64,000 nt of DNA from an uncultured Draconibacterium sp. Lineage in GTDB: Bacteria > Bacteroidota > Bacteroidia > Bacteroidales > Prolixibacteraceae. This document shows positions 1-8,467 of the stretch, piece by piece (the first letter of the stretch is position 1; every line of letters starts with the position of its first letter). The position numbers and the translations under genes were made by a program. The DNA lies in contig NZ_CAJXTC010000007.1 of assembly GCF_913060805.1 (NCBI RefSeq), positions 1 through 64,000 on the forward strand, written 5' to 3'. A model generated the notes under the pieces. The model was not told where the DNA came from. It searched no databases and worked only from the letters and a program-made list of their open reading frames with translations.

Positions 1-3000
1 GAGCCAATGGAAAGCGACACAATTTATGCGAGCATTTGTGCCAACGAATTACCATTCGATTGGAATGGTACAGATATATTCAGTGCCGGACAATATTTAG
101 ATACGATTCCTGGCGAGATTGGAGTAGGTTGTGATACGATCCGAATGTTGGATCTGTATATCGAGCCGATGGAAGAGGATACGATGTACTTAAGTTTGTG
201 TACGAATGAATTACCTTATGATTGGAACGGTAATCCAATTGTGTCTGCCGGTCAATACCTGGATACTTTACCGGGAGTTGTAGGTGTAAGTTGTGATACT
301 TTATTGGTATTATTTGTTGATGTTCATGAACCTGATTCCGTATACATTGACACCACCATTTGTGAAGGAGAGCCTACCTTTGCCTGGGGAGTAAATACCA
401 TCCATCAGGTAGACTCTTATACAGATAACATTTATACCGATGTTCTTCAAAACCAGTTTGGCTGCGACTCGATCGTTTATCTCGATGTTGAGATACTGCG
501 TCCGTTTGTAATAACAGATACTATTGAAGTTTGCGAAAACGAACCGGCATTTGCATGGCATTCGCTTAATATTCTAACAGACCGGGATAGTATTTACACT
601 GATACACTTTATTACGAGGCTGGTTGCGACTCGCTGCGTTTGGAGTTAACACTTATCTCGCATCCAATTTCGGATACTATTATAGATACAACACTTTGTG
701 AGGGAAGTCCGGAATTTGCATGGAATACACATGTCGTTTCAACTTTTATAGACAGTACCTACCTTGACACGATGACAAACATGTATGGTTGTGATTCAAC
801 CATAACACTTAATGTATTTATTTCGCCGGCGATAAAAGATACTTTCCCGCTTGAAGTATGTTACGGAGAGCCAATAGAAGATTGGTATGGACAAACAATA
901 TCTTCAACAACCGACAGTATTTACGAACATATTCTACCTGATCCTTCGGGTTGCGATACCTTGTTCTATTATGAAGTAACCATTAATCCGGTAACCGACA
1001 CAGTGCTGTATTATACATTCTGTGCCGGACCTGGTGATACAACAATAAATAGTCAGACAATTACTTTCGATCAATCGCAGATATATTTTGATACGCTATA
1101 TGCAGCAAATCAGTTTGACTGCGACTCTACTCTTATTTACGACGTAACTATCCTGGCCCCTGATACAACTCCGGTATACGAAACATACTGTATGGATGAA
1201 ACTGTGCCCGATTGGAATGGATTGCCAATTCAAACGCAAGCAGATAGTATTTATCAGGCAACCATTACGAATGAAGAGGGCTGCGATTCAGTTGTAATAC
1301 TTTACACTACAATTATTCAAGGTGGTGCTACTTTCGATACGGTTTATGCTTGTGTAGAATACGAGTGGATTGAAGGTGACGGATCAATTTTAACCGAATC
1401 GGGAGACTACTCAAATATCCTTGGCACTGCCACTGCCTGCCCCGATACTACTTGGCTGCATCTGGTAATCAGTAATCCGAAAATCGTCGCTGATCCGGTT
1501 AATGTACTTTGTTACGGCGATAGCACCGGAACGATTGATATTGAAGTTACTGGAGGTGTTGAACCGTATAGTTACCAGTGGAGTAACGGAGAAACCATAG
1601 AAGATATTAGTGGCTTGCCTGCCGGAACGTATTTCGTAACCGTTACCGATGCACTTTCGGATACACTTGGCTGTTTCGATACATTGACGGTGGTAATTAC
1701 CGAACCAACTCCGATTACCATAACCGAAGAATTAATAACTCCGGTTCTCGTTGCCGGCGAATCAACCGGAAGCATCGAAGTTTCGGTTAGTGGTGGAACT
1801 CCTGACTATGACTTCGCATGGATAAATGTAGCTGGTGATACTGTGGGCTTCGACGAAGATCTGTTCAACCAGCCGGCAGGTGAGTACACTTTAATCGTAA
1901 CCGATGAATACGATTGTCAGGCAACATTTACTGCTACTATTATTGAACCTGTTCCGATTGACAAATACATGGCACCGCTGGCTGATGAGATTTGTTATGA
2001 AGATCTGGAAAATTATCCTGTTGCGAATTCGCTTTCAGAATATTTGGCACTGGATACGACTGCGGATGTTTATTCACTTACCTGCGGACTTGATACTACA
2101 ACATTCGATGTAGATATTGAAAAAATTACGATCGGAGTTTATTGTTACGAAGAAATTCGTACATACAGTATTGTCGATCTTTGTGGCGACACGCTAAGTG
2201 CAACGCATGTAATTATTGTTGATGATCAGGAGGATCCGACAATGTCTTGTCGTTCTCCGATAGTAATTACTAATGATGGAGTACCACCGGCATATGCTTC
2301 TGCAGACGAATTTCTGGCTGATGGTGGTATTTTCGATGATAATTGTGGTGTTGTTAGTTTCCGCCAGGTAGGTTCTGATGTTACCGATGGCGGAACAGAG
2401 CCGGAAGTGATAACTCGTGTTTACGAAGTGGCAGATTATTGTGGAAATACATTCCAATGTACACAGGAAATACAAATCTATCGTTCTGCTGCTTTCAGTA
2501 TCGGCTGCGGTGGTTTGCCAAATATAAGTTATGAATGTAGAGAAGATGTACCTGTATATCAAGATTTGGATGAGTTTAGAAATGCAGGCGGTTATGCCCA
2601 TAGCGACCCATTTGAAATCGATTCATTCTGGGTAAGTACTTCGAGTAATGGACAGACTTGCCCTGAAGAGATTACAGTAACATACTATATTCGAAATGAG
2701 AATGGAGAAATTGATTGGTGTAATCAAAAAATTACAGTTGATGATAAAACGCCACCCGAATTTTATTTGCCGGATAAAGTATTTTACGATTGCGATGATG
2801 CTAGTGAGTGGTTACGTGACCCACGTAATTTTTATAGCAATGGACTTGATGTAGTTAGATACGGAAGATTTGGAGGAGAGGGGGCTTCAATTTCAGATAA
2901 CTGTACTGATATGAATAGAGCGAAGGTATATTCCAGCGGACAACTTGCTCCGGTAGGAACCTGCCCAACTTTAATTCAACGTGTTTATACCGCTGAAGAT

Positions 3001-6000
3001 GATTGTGAAAACGAGACTACCATTACAGAAAATATTTACATCTACGATAATATTCCGCCTGTTGTTAATGCTAATTTCCCAACAGAAATTTCGGCTGAGT
3101 GTGATATGCCGGAACCTTACACAGATGTTAGTTCTTATGTTACTGAAGATTGTGGTCCGCTCGTAATCGCCTCTCGTGACTCCTTGGGTGGAATGGAAGA
3201 AACTGGTGTGGTTTATCGAATTTATACTTTTAGCGATCCATGTAACTCGGTAGAAGTAACTCAGAAGATTACTATTGAACTTACCAATGATCCAAAATTT
3301 GATGATATCGATCCATTGTGCCAGTTCTCAGTAGCACCATTATTGCCAACTACATCATTAAATAGTACACCAATTACCGGTTACTGGTTGCCTGATACAA
3401 TTAGTACCGATCTTGCAGGTACATTTGACTATATCTTCTATCCTGATTCTGGATACTGCGCAGGTCCATACAGTATGAGTATTATAGTTATTCCGGCTAT
3501 CCAACTGGATACAATTTTGGTTGATCAGGGCTATAATCCAAATCCTGTGGGAAGTATCGCCCTGGATATTAGCGGAGGAAGCGGAGCTTACACCATTAAC
3601 TGGACCGGACCTGATGGATATACCGATTCGATTAAAGATATTGCCAACTTATATGCCGGCGATTACCGGGTGGAAGTAAGCGACAATATTGGCTGTTACG
3701 ATAGCCTTTCGGTAACCTTGTTGGCATTTGAACCGGAGTTCAGTTGTCCACCGGATACTGCGATTGAATGTCCGGATGTAACACAATATCCTGCTGCTAC
3801 AAATATTGATGAGTTTATAGCCATGGGTGGTCATTATCATCCGGGTGAGATATTGGCTGATTTCACAAGTTTCGAAGAAATGGTTTCAAGTGAGCACTGT
3901 TTGACTATTGAGCGTACCTATGTGATTGAAGATATTTATGGAAGACTGGATTCATGCAGACAAACCATCGACTTCTACGATACTATTCCGCCGATAATTA
4001 TTGCACCTGTAGGTGATACTGTTGAATGTTTGTCATCGATAGATTCTGATATCGAAACTTATGCTGATTTTCTGGCATTGGGTGTTCCTGTAGTTGACGA
4101 CAATTGTGCAATCGATCCGTCGTCATTTACAATTCGCGATACCATTATTTCTCTGCAACCGGGCCGCTCTCAGTTGATCTACTACTACAGTATTGCCGAC
4201 ATGTGCGGAAATATTGGTCGCGATACCTCTTATTATCTCATTATCGATGATAAGGCGCCTGAAGTATTCTGTGCAGATATTACCGTTTACCTGGACGAAA
4301 ACGGACAGTATCACCTCACTATTCAGGACTCAATTGCTATGATCGATAGTATGTATGATAATTGTACTGCTCTTGAAGATTTGAGGGTTGAGATTGAAAT
4401 TAAAGAAATTACTTGCGAGGATATAGAATCAGGAACGCAGGCGCGAATTATAGTATACGATGAAGGAGGGCTTTCGGCAGAATGTACCGCCAACATTACA
4501 GTTGTTGATACTCTTCCTCCTGAAGCTGTTTGTCAGGATATCACGGTTTACCTGGATGAAAATGGAGAGGTAACAATTACGGCCGAACAAATAAACAATA
4601 CATCAACCGATAACTGTGAAATCGCATCTATCGATATTTCCAGAGATCGTTTTGACTGTACTGATGTTGGTGATAACCTCGTTCAACTAATTGTTACAGA
4701 TATTTATGGATATACTGATACCTGTGAAGCAAATGTTACTGTTATTGATGAGATTCCTCCTCAAATTACCTGTATCACGGGAGATACTATACAATTAAGC
4801 GAAGAAGATGGTACCTTCTTATTAACATGGAATTATATCACAGAATCAGCCTGGGATGAATGTGGGATTGATACGGTGTTACTGGATCAGTACTTGTTGG
4901 ATTGTGATGACATTGGACAAACAATAATCACAGCAACAGCTTACGATGTAAATGGCAATTCAAGCAGTTGTACTACAGAGTTTGTGATTATTGGTAATAC
5001 GCCACCAAATGTTGTAAACGACTCGGCTGTTACACCAATGGATATTGCTGTTGATATACCGGTAACAAATAATGATTTCGACCTGAAGACAAATATTGAT
5101 ATCTCTACGCTTGGTGTTAGGATTAGTCCGCAGCATGGATCTGTTGTTGTAGATAATGAAACAGGAATTGTTACTTATACTCCCGATCTAGGATATGTTG
5201 GACCTGACATGTTCATTTATCAAATTTTCGATGATGGTATTCCATGTGAACCAGAGCCTGGAGAAGCCATTGTATTTATCACTGTAATTCCGGCGAACGA
5301 ACCTCCTGTAGCTGTCGATGATTATTTTGAGGTGCCTTGTGGCGAGTTGTTCGGCAATGTTCTGTATGATAATGGTAATGGGGCAGACTCAGATCCGGAT
5401 GGTGATGCGATAACAGTGAATCCTGTTCCGGTAACACCTCCTGACAGCGGAGCATTGACCTTGTTCGACGACGGACGATTCGAGTACATTCCGTTTGACG
5501 GATTCTTCGGAACCGATAGCTTCCAGTATGTAATTTGCGACAATGGAATTCCATCGTTGTGCGACACTGCCTGGGTTTACATTAAACGCGTTCCGGATAA
5601 CGATTGCGACGGTGTAGCCGATGCCATTGATATTGATGATGACAACGACGGAATCCGCGATAATATCGAAAATGGTGGTTACTGGCCTGAGGATGGAATG
5701 GGACTGGTAGATTCCGATCATGACGGAATTCCTGACTACATGGATATCGATTCGGATAACGATGGAATTCCGGATAATATTGAAGGTCAGGGTGAACACA
5801 ATTATATACCGCCAACAGGAATTGATGCCAACGGAGATGGTTGGGATGATGTTTACGACGTTTCAATTGGTGGTGTAATTACCTTCGACGAAGAGCTGAC
5901 CGATACCGATGGCGACTCGATGCCGGATTACCTGGATATTGATTCGGATAACGACGGTGTATTCGATATGATTGAAGGACACGATGCCGACCACAACGGT

Positions 6001-6597
6001 ATTGCCGATGTATTGAGATGGTACAGCGACGAAGACCACGACGGATTGGATGACGCTTACGATACTTATTCGGGATGGGCCGATTACGGAAATGAGATCG
6101 GAAGTAACGCACCGTTGCAAGATTTCGATGATGACGGAACCCGCGACTGGCGCGATACCAACGATGAAGATGACGAGTACCCAACAGTAATAGAAGACCT
6201 GAATGGTAACGGCGATTACAGCGACGATGACCTCGACCTGGATGGATATCCGGAATACCTGGATACCGAGCTGAACTGCGAGCTGTTTATACCTGAAGGA
6301 TTCTCGCCAAACGACGATGGTGTTCACGACTTCTTCCAGATCTTGTGTATCCAGAAATATCCGAATAACAAACTCATGATATTCAACCGTAATGGTGTTA
6401 AACTTTGGGAGAAGGAGCACTATGGAATCCTTGAAGTTTGGGGAACGTACCAGGATGCATGGTGGTGGGGAACTTCAGAAAACAGACTTACTATTGGCCG
6501 ATCAGGTGGATTGCCGGCAGGTAACTACATTTATGTACTGATACTGAATGATGGATTGGGTACGGTTAAGAATGGTACGGTAATGTTAGCATACTAA
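1..6597 (+). CDS. Giant secreted repeat protein with gliding-motility (CHU_C) C-terminal domain, 5'-truncated
   Basis: The frame is open from the first base, so the gene starts upstream. The first ATG, at 7, lies inside an E-P-M motif that recurs at 166-174, so it is an internal Met. About 2,198 residues are visible. Residues 1-450 are a tandem series of roughly 60-residue units, each opening with an I-C-x-x-E-x-x-x-x-W core and closing with G-C-D-S/T. SprB-like repeats (S-G-T-I-D-I-E-V-T-G-G type) lie at about 490-565, 570-650 and 1165-1245, with many HYR-like modules (D-N-C and P-P-E/V motifs) between and after them. Two cadherin/Big-like modules lie near 1670-1860 and Asp-rich thrombospondin type-3, probably calcium-binding, repeats at 1865-2090. 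The last ~110 residues, opening with P-E-G-F-S-P-N-D-D-G, form the gliding-motility-associated type B T9SS C-terminal domain. Expected at the cell surface as an adhesin; the function is inferred from architecture only. Confidence 0.9.
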   Translation, partial: EPMESDTIYASICANELPFDWNGTDIFSAGQYLDTIPGEIGVGCDTIRMLDLYIEPMEEDTMYLSLCTNELPYDWNGNPIVSAGQYLDTLPGVVGVSCDTLLVLFVDVHEPDSVYIDTTICEGEPTFAWGVNTIHQVDSYTDNIYTDVLQNQFGCDSIVYLDVEILRPFVITDTIEVCENEPAFAWHSLNILTDRDSIYTDTLYYEAGCDSLRLELTLISHPISDTIIDTTLCEGSPEFAWNTHVVSTFIDSTYLDTMTNMYGCDSTITLNVFISPAIKDTFPLEVCYGEPIEDWYGQTISSTTDSIYEHILPDPSGCDTLFYYEVTINPVTDTVLYYTFCAGPGDTTINSQTITFDQSQIYFDTLYAANQFDCDSTLIYDVTILAPDTTPVYETYCMDETVPDWNGLPIQTQADSIYQATITNEEGCDSVVILYTTIIQGGATFDTVYACVEYEWIEGDGSILTESGDYSNILGTATACPDTTWLHLVISNPKIVADPVNVLCYGDSTGTIDIEVTGGVEPYSYQWSNGETIEDISGLPAGTYFVTVTDALSDTLGCFDTLTVVITEPTPITITEELITPVLVAGESTGSIEVSVSGGTPDYDFAWINVAGDTVGFDEDLFNQPAGEYTLIVTDEYDCQATFTATIIEPVPIDKYMAPLADEICYEDLENYPVANSLSEYLALDTTADVYSLTCGLDTTTFDVDIEKITIGVYCYEEIRTYSIVDLCGDTLSATHVIIVDDQEDPTMSCRSPIVITNDGVPPAYASADEFLADGGIFDDNCGVVSFRQVGSDVTDGGTEPEVITRVYEVADYCGNTFQCTQEIQIYRSAAFSIGCGGLPNISYECREDVPVYQDLDEFRNAGGYAHSDPFEIDSFWVSTSSNGQTCPEEITVTYYIRNENGEIDWCNQKITVDDKTPPEFYLPDKVFYDCDDASEWLRDPRNFYSNGLDVVRYGRFGGEGASISDNCTDMNRAKVYSSGQLAPVGTCPTLIQRVYTAEDDCENETTITENIYIYDNIPPVVNANFPTEISAECDMPEPYTDVSSYVTEDCGPLVIASRDSLGGMEETGVVYRIYTFSDPCNSVEVTQKITIELTNDPKFDDIDPLCQFSVAPLLPTTSLNSTPITGYWLPDTISTDLAGTFDYIFYPDSGYCAGPYSMSIIVIPAIQLDTILVDQGYNPNPVGSIALDISGGSGAYTINWTGPDGYTDSIKDIANLYAGDYRVEVSDNIGCYDSLSVTLLAFEPEFSCPPDTAIECPDVTQYPAATNIDEFIAMGGHYHPGEILADFTSFEEMVSSEHCLTIERTYVIEDIYGRLDSCRQTIDFYDTIPPIIIAPVGDTVECLSSIDSDIETYADFLALGVPVVDDNCAIDPSSFTIRDTIISLQPGRSQLIYYYSIADMCGNIGRDTSYYLIIDDKAPEVFCADITVYLDENGQYHLTIQDSIAMIDSMYDNCTALEDLRVEIEIKEITCEDIESGTQARIIVYDEGGLSAECTANITVVDTLPPEAVCQDITVYLDENGEVTITAEQINNTSTDNCEIASIDISRDRFDCTDVGDNLVQLIVTDIYGYTDTCEANVTVIDEIPPQITCITGDTIQLSEEDGTFLLTWNYITESAWDECGIDTVLLDQYLLDCDDIGQTIITATAYDVNGNSSSCTTEFVIIGNTPPNVVNDSAVTPMDIAVDIPVTNNDFDLKTNIDISTLGVRISPQHGSVVVDNETGIVTYTPDLGYVGPDMFIYQIFDDGIPCEPEPGEAIVFITVIPANEPPVAVDDYFEVPCGELFGNVLYDNGNGADSDPDGDAITVNPVPVTPPDSGALTLFDDGRFEYIPFDGFFGTDSFQYVICDNGIPSLCDTAWVYIKRVPDNDCDGVADAIDIDDDNDGIRDNIENGGYWPEDGMGLVDSDHDGIPDYMDIDSDNDGIPDNIEGQGEHNYIPPTGIDANGDGWDDVYDVSIGGVITFDEELTDTDGDSMPDYLDIDSDNDGVFDMIEGHDADHNGIADVLRWYSDEDHDGLDDAYDTYSGWADYGNEIGSNAPLQDFDDDGTRDWRDTNDEDDEYPTVIEDLNGNGDYSDDDLDLDGYPEYLDTELNCELFIPEGFSPNDDGVHDFFQILCIQKYPNNKLMIFNRNGVKLWEKEHYGILEVWGTYQDAWWWGTSENRLTIGRSGGLPAGNYIYVLILNDGLGTVKNGTVMLAY

Positions 6598-6614
6598 AAA
6601 GAATATCACTAAAT

Positions 6615-6658
6615 AGAAAATGAGGATTTCACTTGATGTGAAGTCCTCATTTTTTTTT
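6615..6658. terminator. Bidirectional intrinsic terminator between convergent genes
   Basis: A 16-bp stem (6617-6632 with 6638-6653, one G-U pair) and a 5-nt loop TTGAT is followed by a run of T. A-residues at the 5' side give a shorter U-run on the minus strand, so it can serve both the giant surface-protein gene and the convergent PLP-enzyme gene. Confidence 0.85.
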
Positions 6659-6706
6659 GTTTTGAGACAAGCTCTGAATGACGAATCGATTCTTAAAGTC
6701 AGCCAA

Positions 6707-7939
6707 TCATTTCAGCGCCACCTCAATATCAGCAATAATATCAGCCACATTTTCAATACCCACCGAAAGGCGCATCATGCGGTCGTTTATGCAGGCTGCA
6801 ATACGTTCTTCTTCGGTGAACTCGGCATAAATAGTCGAGTGCGGGTGAATAATCAGCGATTTGTTGTCGTTCAAATTAGTGGCCCGGCGAATGATTTGCA
6901 GCTTGTTCATAAAGGTGTAACAGGCTGCTTTCGATTCCAGCTCGAAACTCATAATCGTTCCCGGAACTCCGTTAAAATATTTTTGCGCTAACTCGTAACG
7001 ATTATCCATTTCTAATCCAGGGTAACTCACTGTTTTAATTCGCGGATGTGCTTTCATAAATTCGCCTAAAGCCAGGCAGTTCTGGTAGCATTTTTCTACC
7101 CGAAGTTCCAGAATGTCGAGCCCCTGAATTTGAAAGCGCGCCGTTTGCGGAGCCATGCTTCCGCCCGTATTTCGGTAAACGTTTTTTCTAACCTTAATAA
7201 GAAAGGCATTGTCCTTAAATTTTTCAGTGTATGAAGCCGTGTTCGGATTCTTGTTCCAGTCGAAATTTCCATGATCGACAATGGCACCACCAAACGAAGT
7301 AGCTCCTCCCGAAATATATTTTGTGGTTGACATCACCTCGATATTCACACCAAATTTCCCGCCGCTAAAAACATTGGGTGGTGTAATCGTGCTATCGGCA
7401 ACTAAAACCAGGTTATGTTTTTTTGCCACTCGCGACAACATTTCAATATCAGCAATATCCAGTTGAGGATTGGTTACCGTTTCAAAATAGATGGCACGTG
7501 TATTTTCGTCGATCAATTTTTCAATTTCTTCTTCCGAGCTTAAATCGCTAAAACGTGTTTCCATCCCAAATTCAGAAAGTGTGTTTTGTAGCAAGGCATA
7601 ACTGTGCCCGAACAAACGATTTCCGGAAATAATATTGTCGCCCGTTTTGGTAAGCGCCATAATGGTATTTGTAATGGCTGCCATGCCCGAGCTTACAGCA
7701 ATTACGCCGCTACTCTGTGTTAGCGCTTTTAATTTTAGCTCGAAATATTCCACGGTTGGGCTTGCCGTTCGCGAGTAAACATGGGCAATGTACTCGCCTC
7801 TGAAATTGGCCTCGATCTGTTCGGCCGTATCAAATTCGTAAGCCACCGATTCGTATAAAGGCATTTGCAGTGCCTTGTGTGGATCTTGTTTGGCGTAGGG
7901 TACATTTAATGCTGTAGTAGTAAATCCGGTTTTCTTCAT
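6707..7939 (-). CDS. Trans-sulfuration-family PLP enzyme (O-acetylhomoserine sulfhydrylase / methionine gamma-lyase type)
   Basis: A 410-residue Cys/Met-metabolism PLP-dependent enzyme, fold type I, cytosolic. Visible motifs are Y-S-R-x-x-x-P-T (57-62), the cofactor loop S-S-G-M-A-A-I (83-89), A-D-S-T (181-184) and the PLP Schiff-base lysine in S-T-T-K-Y-I-S-G-G (K207). The C-terminus carries the M-R-L-S-V-G-I-E family signature. Family members make homocysteine from O-acetylhomoserine and sulfide, form or cleave cystathionine, or break down methionine; sequence alone does not decide which, so no symbol is given. It stands alone with its own promoter and is not linked to the methionine operon about 40 kb away. 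A homocysteine-forming role would duplicate the DUF39 route encoded at 46-49 kb, which slightly favours a catabolic or cystathionine role. Confidence 0.85.
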   Translation of the reverse strand: MKKTGFTTTALNVPYAKQDPHKALQMPLYESVAYEFDTAEQIEANFRGEYIAHVYSRTASPTVEYFELKLKALTQSSGVIAVSSGMAAITNTIMALTKTGDNIISGNRLFGHSYALLQNTLSEFGMETRFSDLSSEEEIEKLIDENTRAIYFETVTNPQLDIADIEMLSRVAKKHNLVLVADSTITPPNVFSGGKFGVNIEVMSTTKYISGGATSFGGAIVDHGNFDWNKNPNTASYTEKFKDNAFLIKVRKNVYRNTGGSMAPQTARFQIQGLDILELRVEKCYQNCLALGEFMKAHPRIKTVSYPGLEMDNRYELAQKYFNGVPGTIMSFELESKAACYTFMNKLQIIRRATNLNDNKSLIIHPHSTIYAEFTEEERIAACINDRMMRLSVGIENVADIIADIEVALK

Positions 7940-7958
7940 TTGTCAATTTTTAACGGCG

Positions 7959-7966
7959 CAAAAGTA
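7959..7966 (-). promoter_or_regulatory. -7 box of the PLP-enzyme promoter
   Basis: The minus strand reads TACTTTTG, matching the Bacteroidota TAnnTTTG box, about 20 nt upstream of the ATG. No convincing -33 TTG at the usual spacing was found. Confidence 0.5.
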
Positions 7967-8100
7967 AGCTTTGTATTGCTTTTTTGCCTGTTTAATACAA
8001 AATACCAGTTGAAAAAGCCTGACATTTGACATCCCCACAACAATTTTAAAACATAAAAGTTTTTGGGGTGCCAATGCACTATGGTACAATAATTGTTACT

Positions 8101-8108
8101 TACCTTTG
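8101..8108 (+). promoter_or_regulatory. -7 box (TACCTTTG) of a short putative transcript
   Basis: Exact TAnnTTTG match. It is preceded by the dyad ACAATAATTGT at 8086-8096, which could be an operator. A -33 element at canonical spacing is not evident, so promoter strength is uncertain. Confidence 0.5.
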
Positions 8109-8114
8109 CATTTT

Positions 8115-8182
8115 AAGTTATAATTAAACAGCATTTAATTTAATACTTATAAACCATGGCGCCCCCCGTCATGGTTTTTTTT
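8115..8182 (+). ncRNA. Candidate small RNA ending in a hairpin with a C6 loop
   Basis: Start is inferred from the -7 box at 8101-8108. The RNA would be about 65 nt: an A/U-rich single-stranded 5' part, then a 10-bp terminator stem (8151-8160 with 8168-8177) enclosing the loop G-C-C-C-C-C-C, then eight T. There is no ORF. It sits too far from glgB to be its leader and ends before it. It matches no RNA family that I recognise. It could also be the remnant of a terminator from a lost gene. Confidence 0.45.
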
Positions 8183-8467
8183 ATTGTCTTTCCCGGAATA
8201 ACTCAAAAACGGTATTCCTTTTTCAACTTATCAATTCGATTTCCTGAGTACCGGCAATTTTTCGCAGTTAAATAAATCTGAATCTTCAATGTCATGCATA
8301 AGAAGTCTGCACGTCAGACACTTAATGGCTCATAAGGAAAAAGAACTGGTGTTGAAGCGCATTTTCTTTTAATAATCTGCATTTTCACGCACGATTCTCT
8401 ATCTTTAAAAAACGAATTCGAGCTTGTTGTTCGGATTTGAACGACTTAAAAGAAAGGAGCCCAACCT

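Larger units (their letters stand above)
7940..8467. other. 528-bp intergenic region before glgB
   Basis: No protein gene is supported here. From left to right it holds the minus-strand -7 box of the PLP enzyme, a small dyad ACAATAATTGT (8086-8096), a plus-strand -7 box (8101-8108), a short putative transcript with a strong terminator (to 8182), a weak terminator-like hairpin (8195-8223), a small stem around 8303-8319 and the glgB leader. glgB has a classical Shine-Dalgarno AAAGGAG at 8453-8459, 8 nt before its ATG, which is uncommon in this phylum. Confidence 0.6.

Noticed and set aside
5389-6420. Long minus-strand open frames inside the giant surface-protein gene
   Set aside because: They mirror the Asp-rich repeat codons (GAT/GAC read backwards gives Ile/Val/Arg-rich text), have no family features and overlap a clear plus-strand gene.
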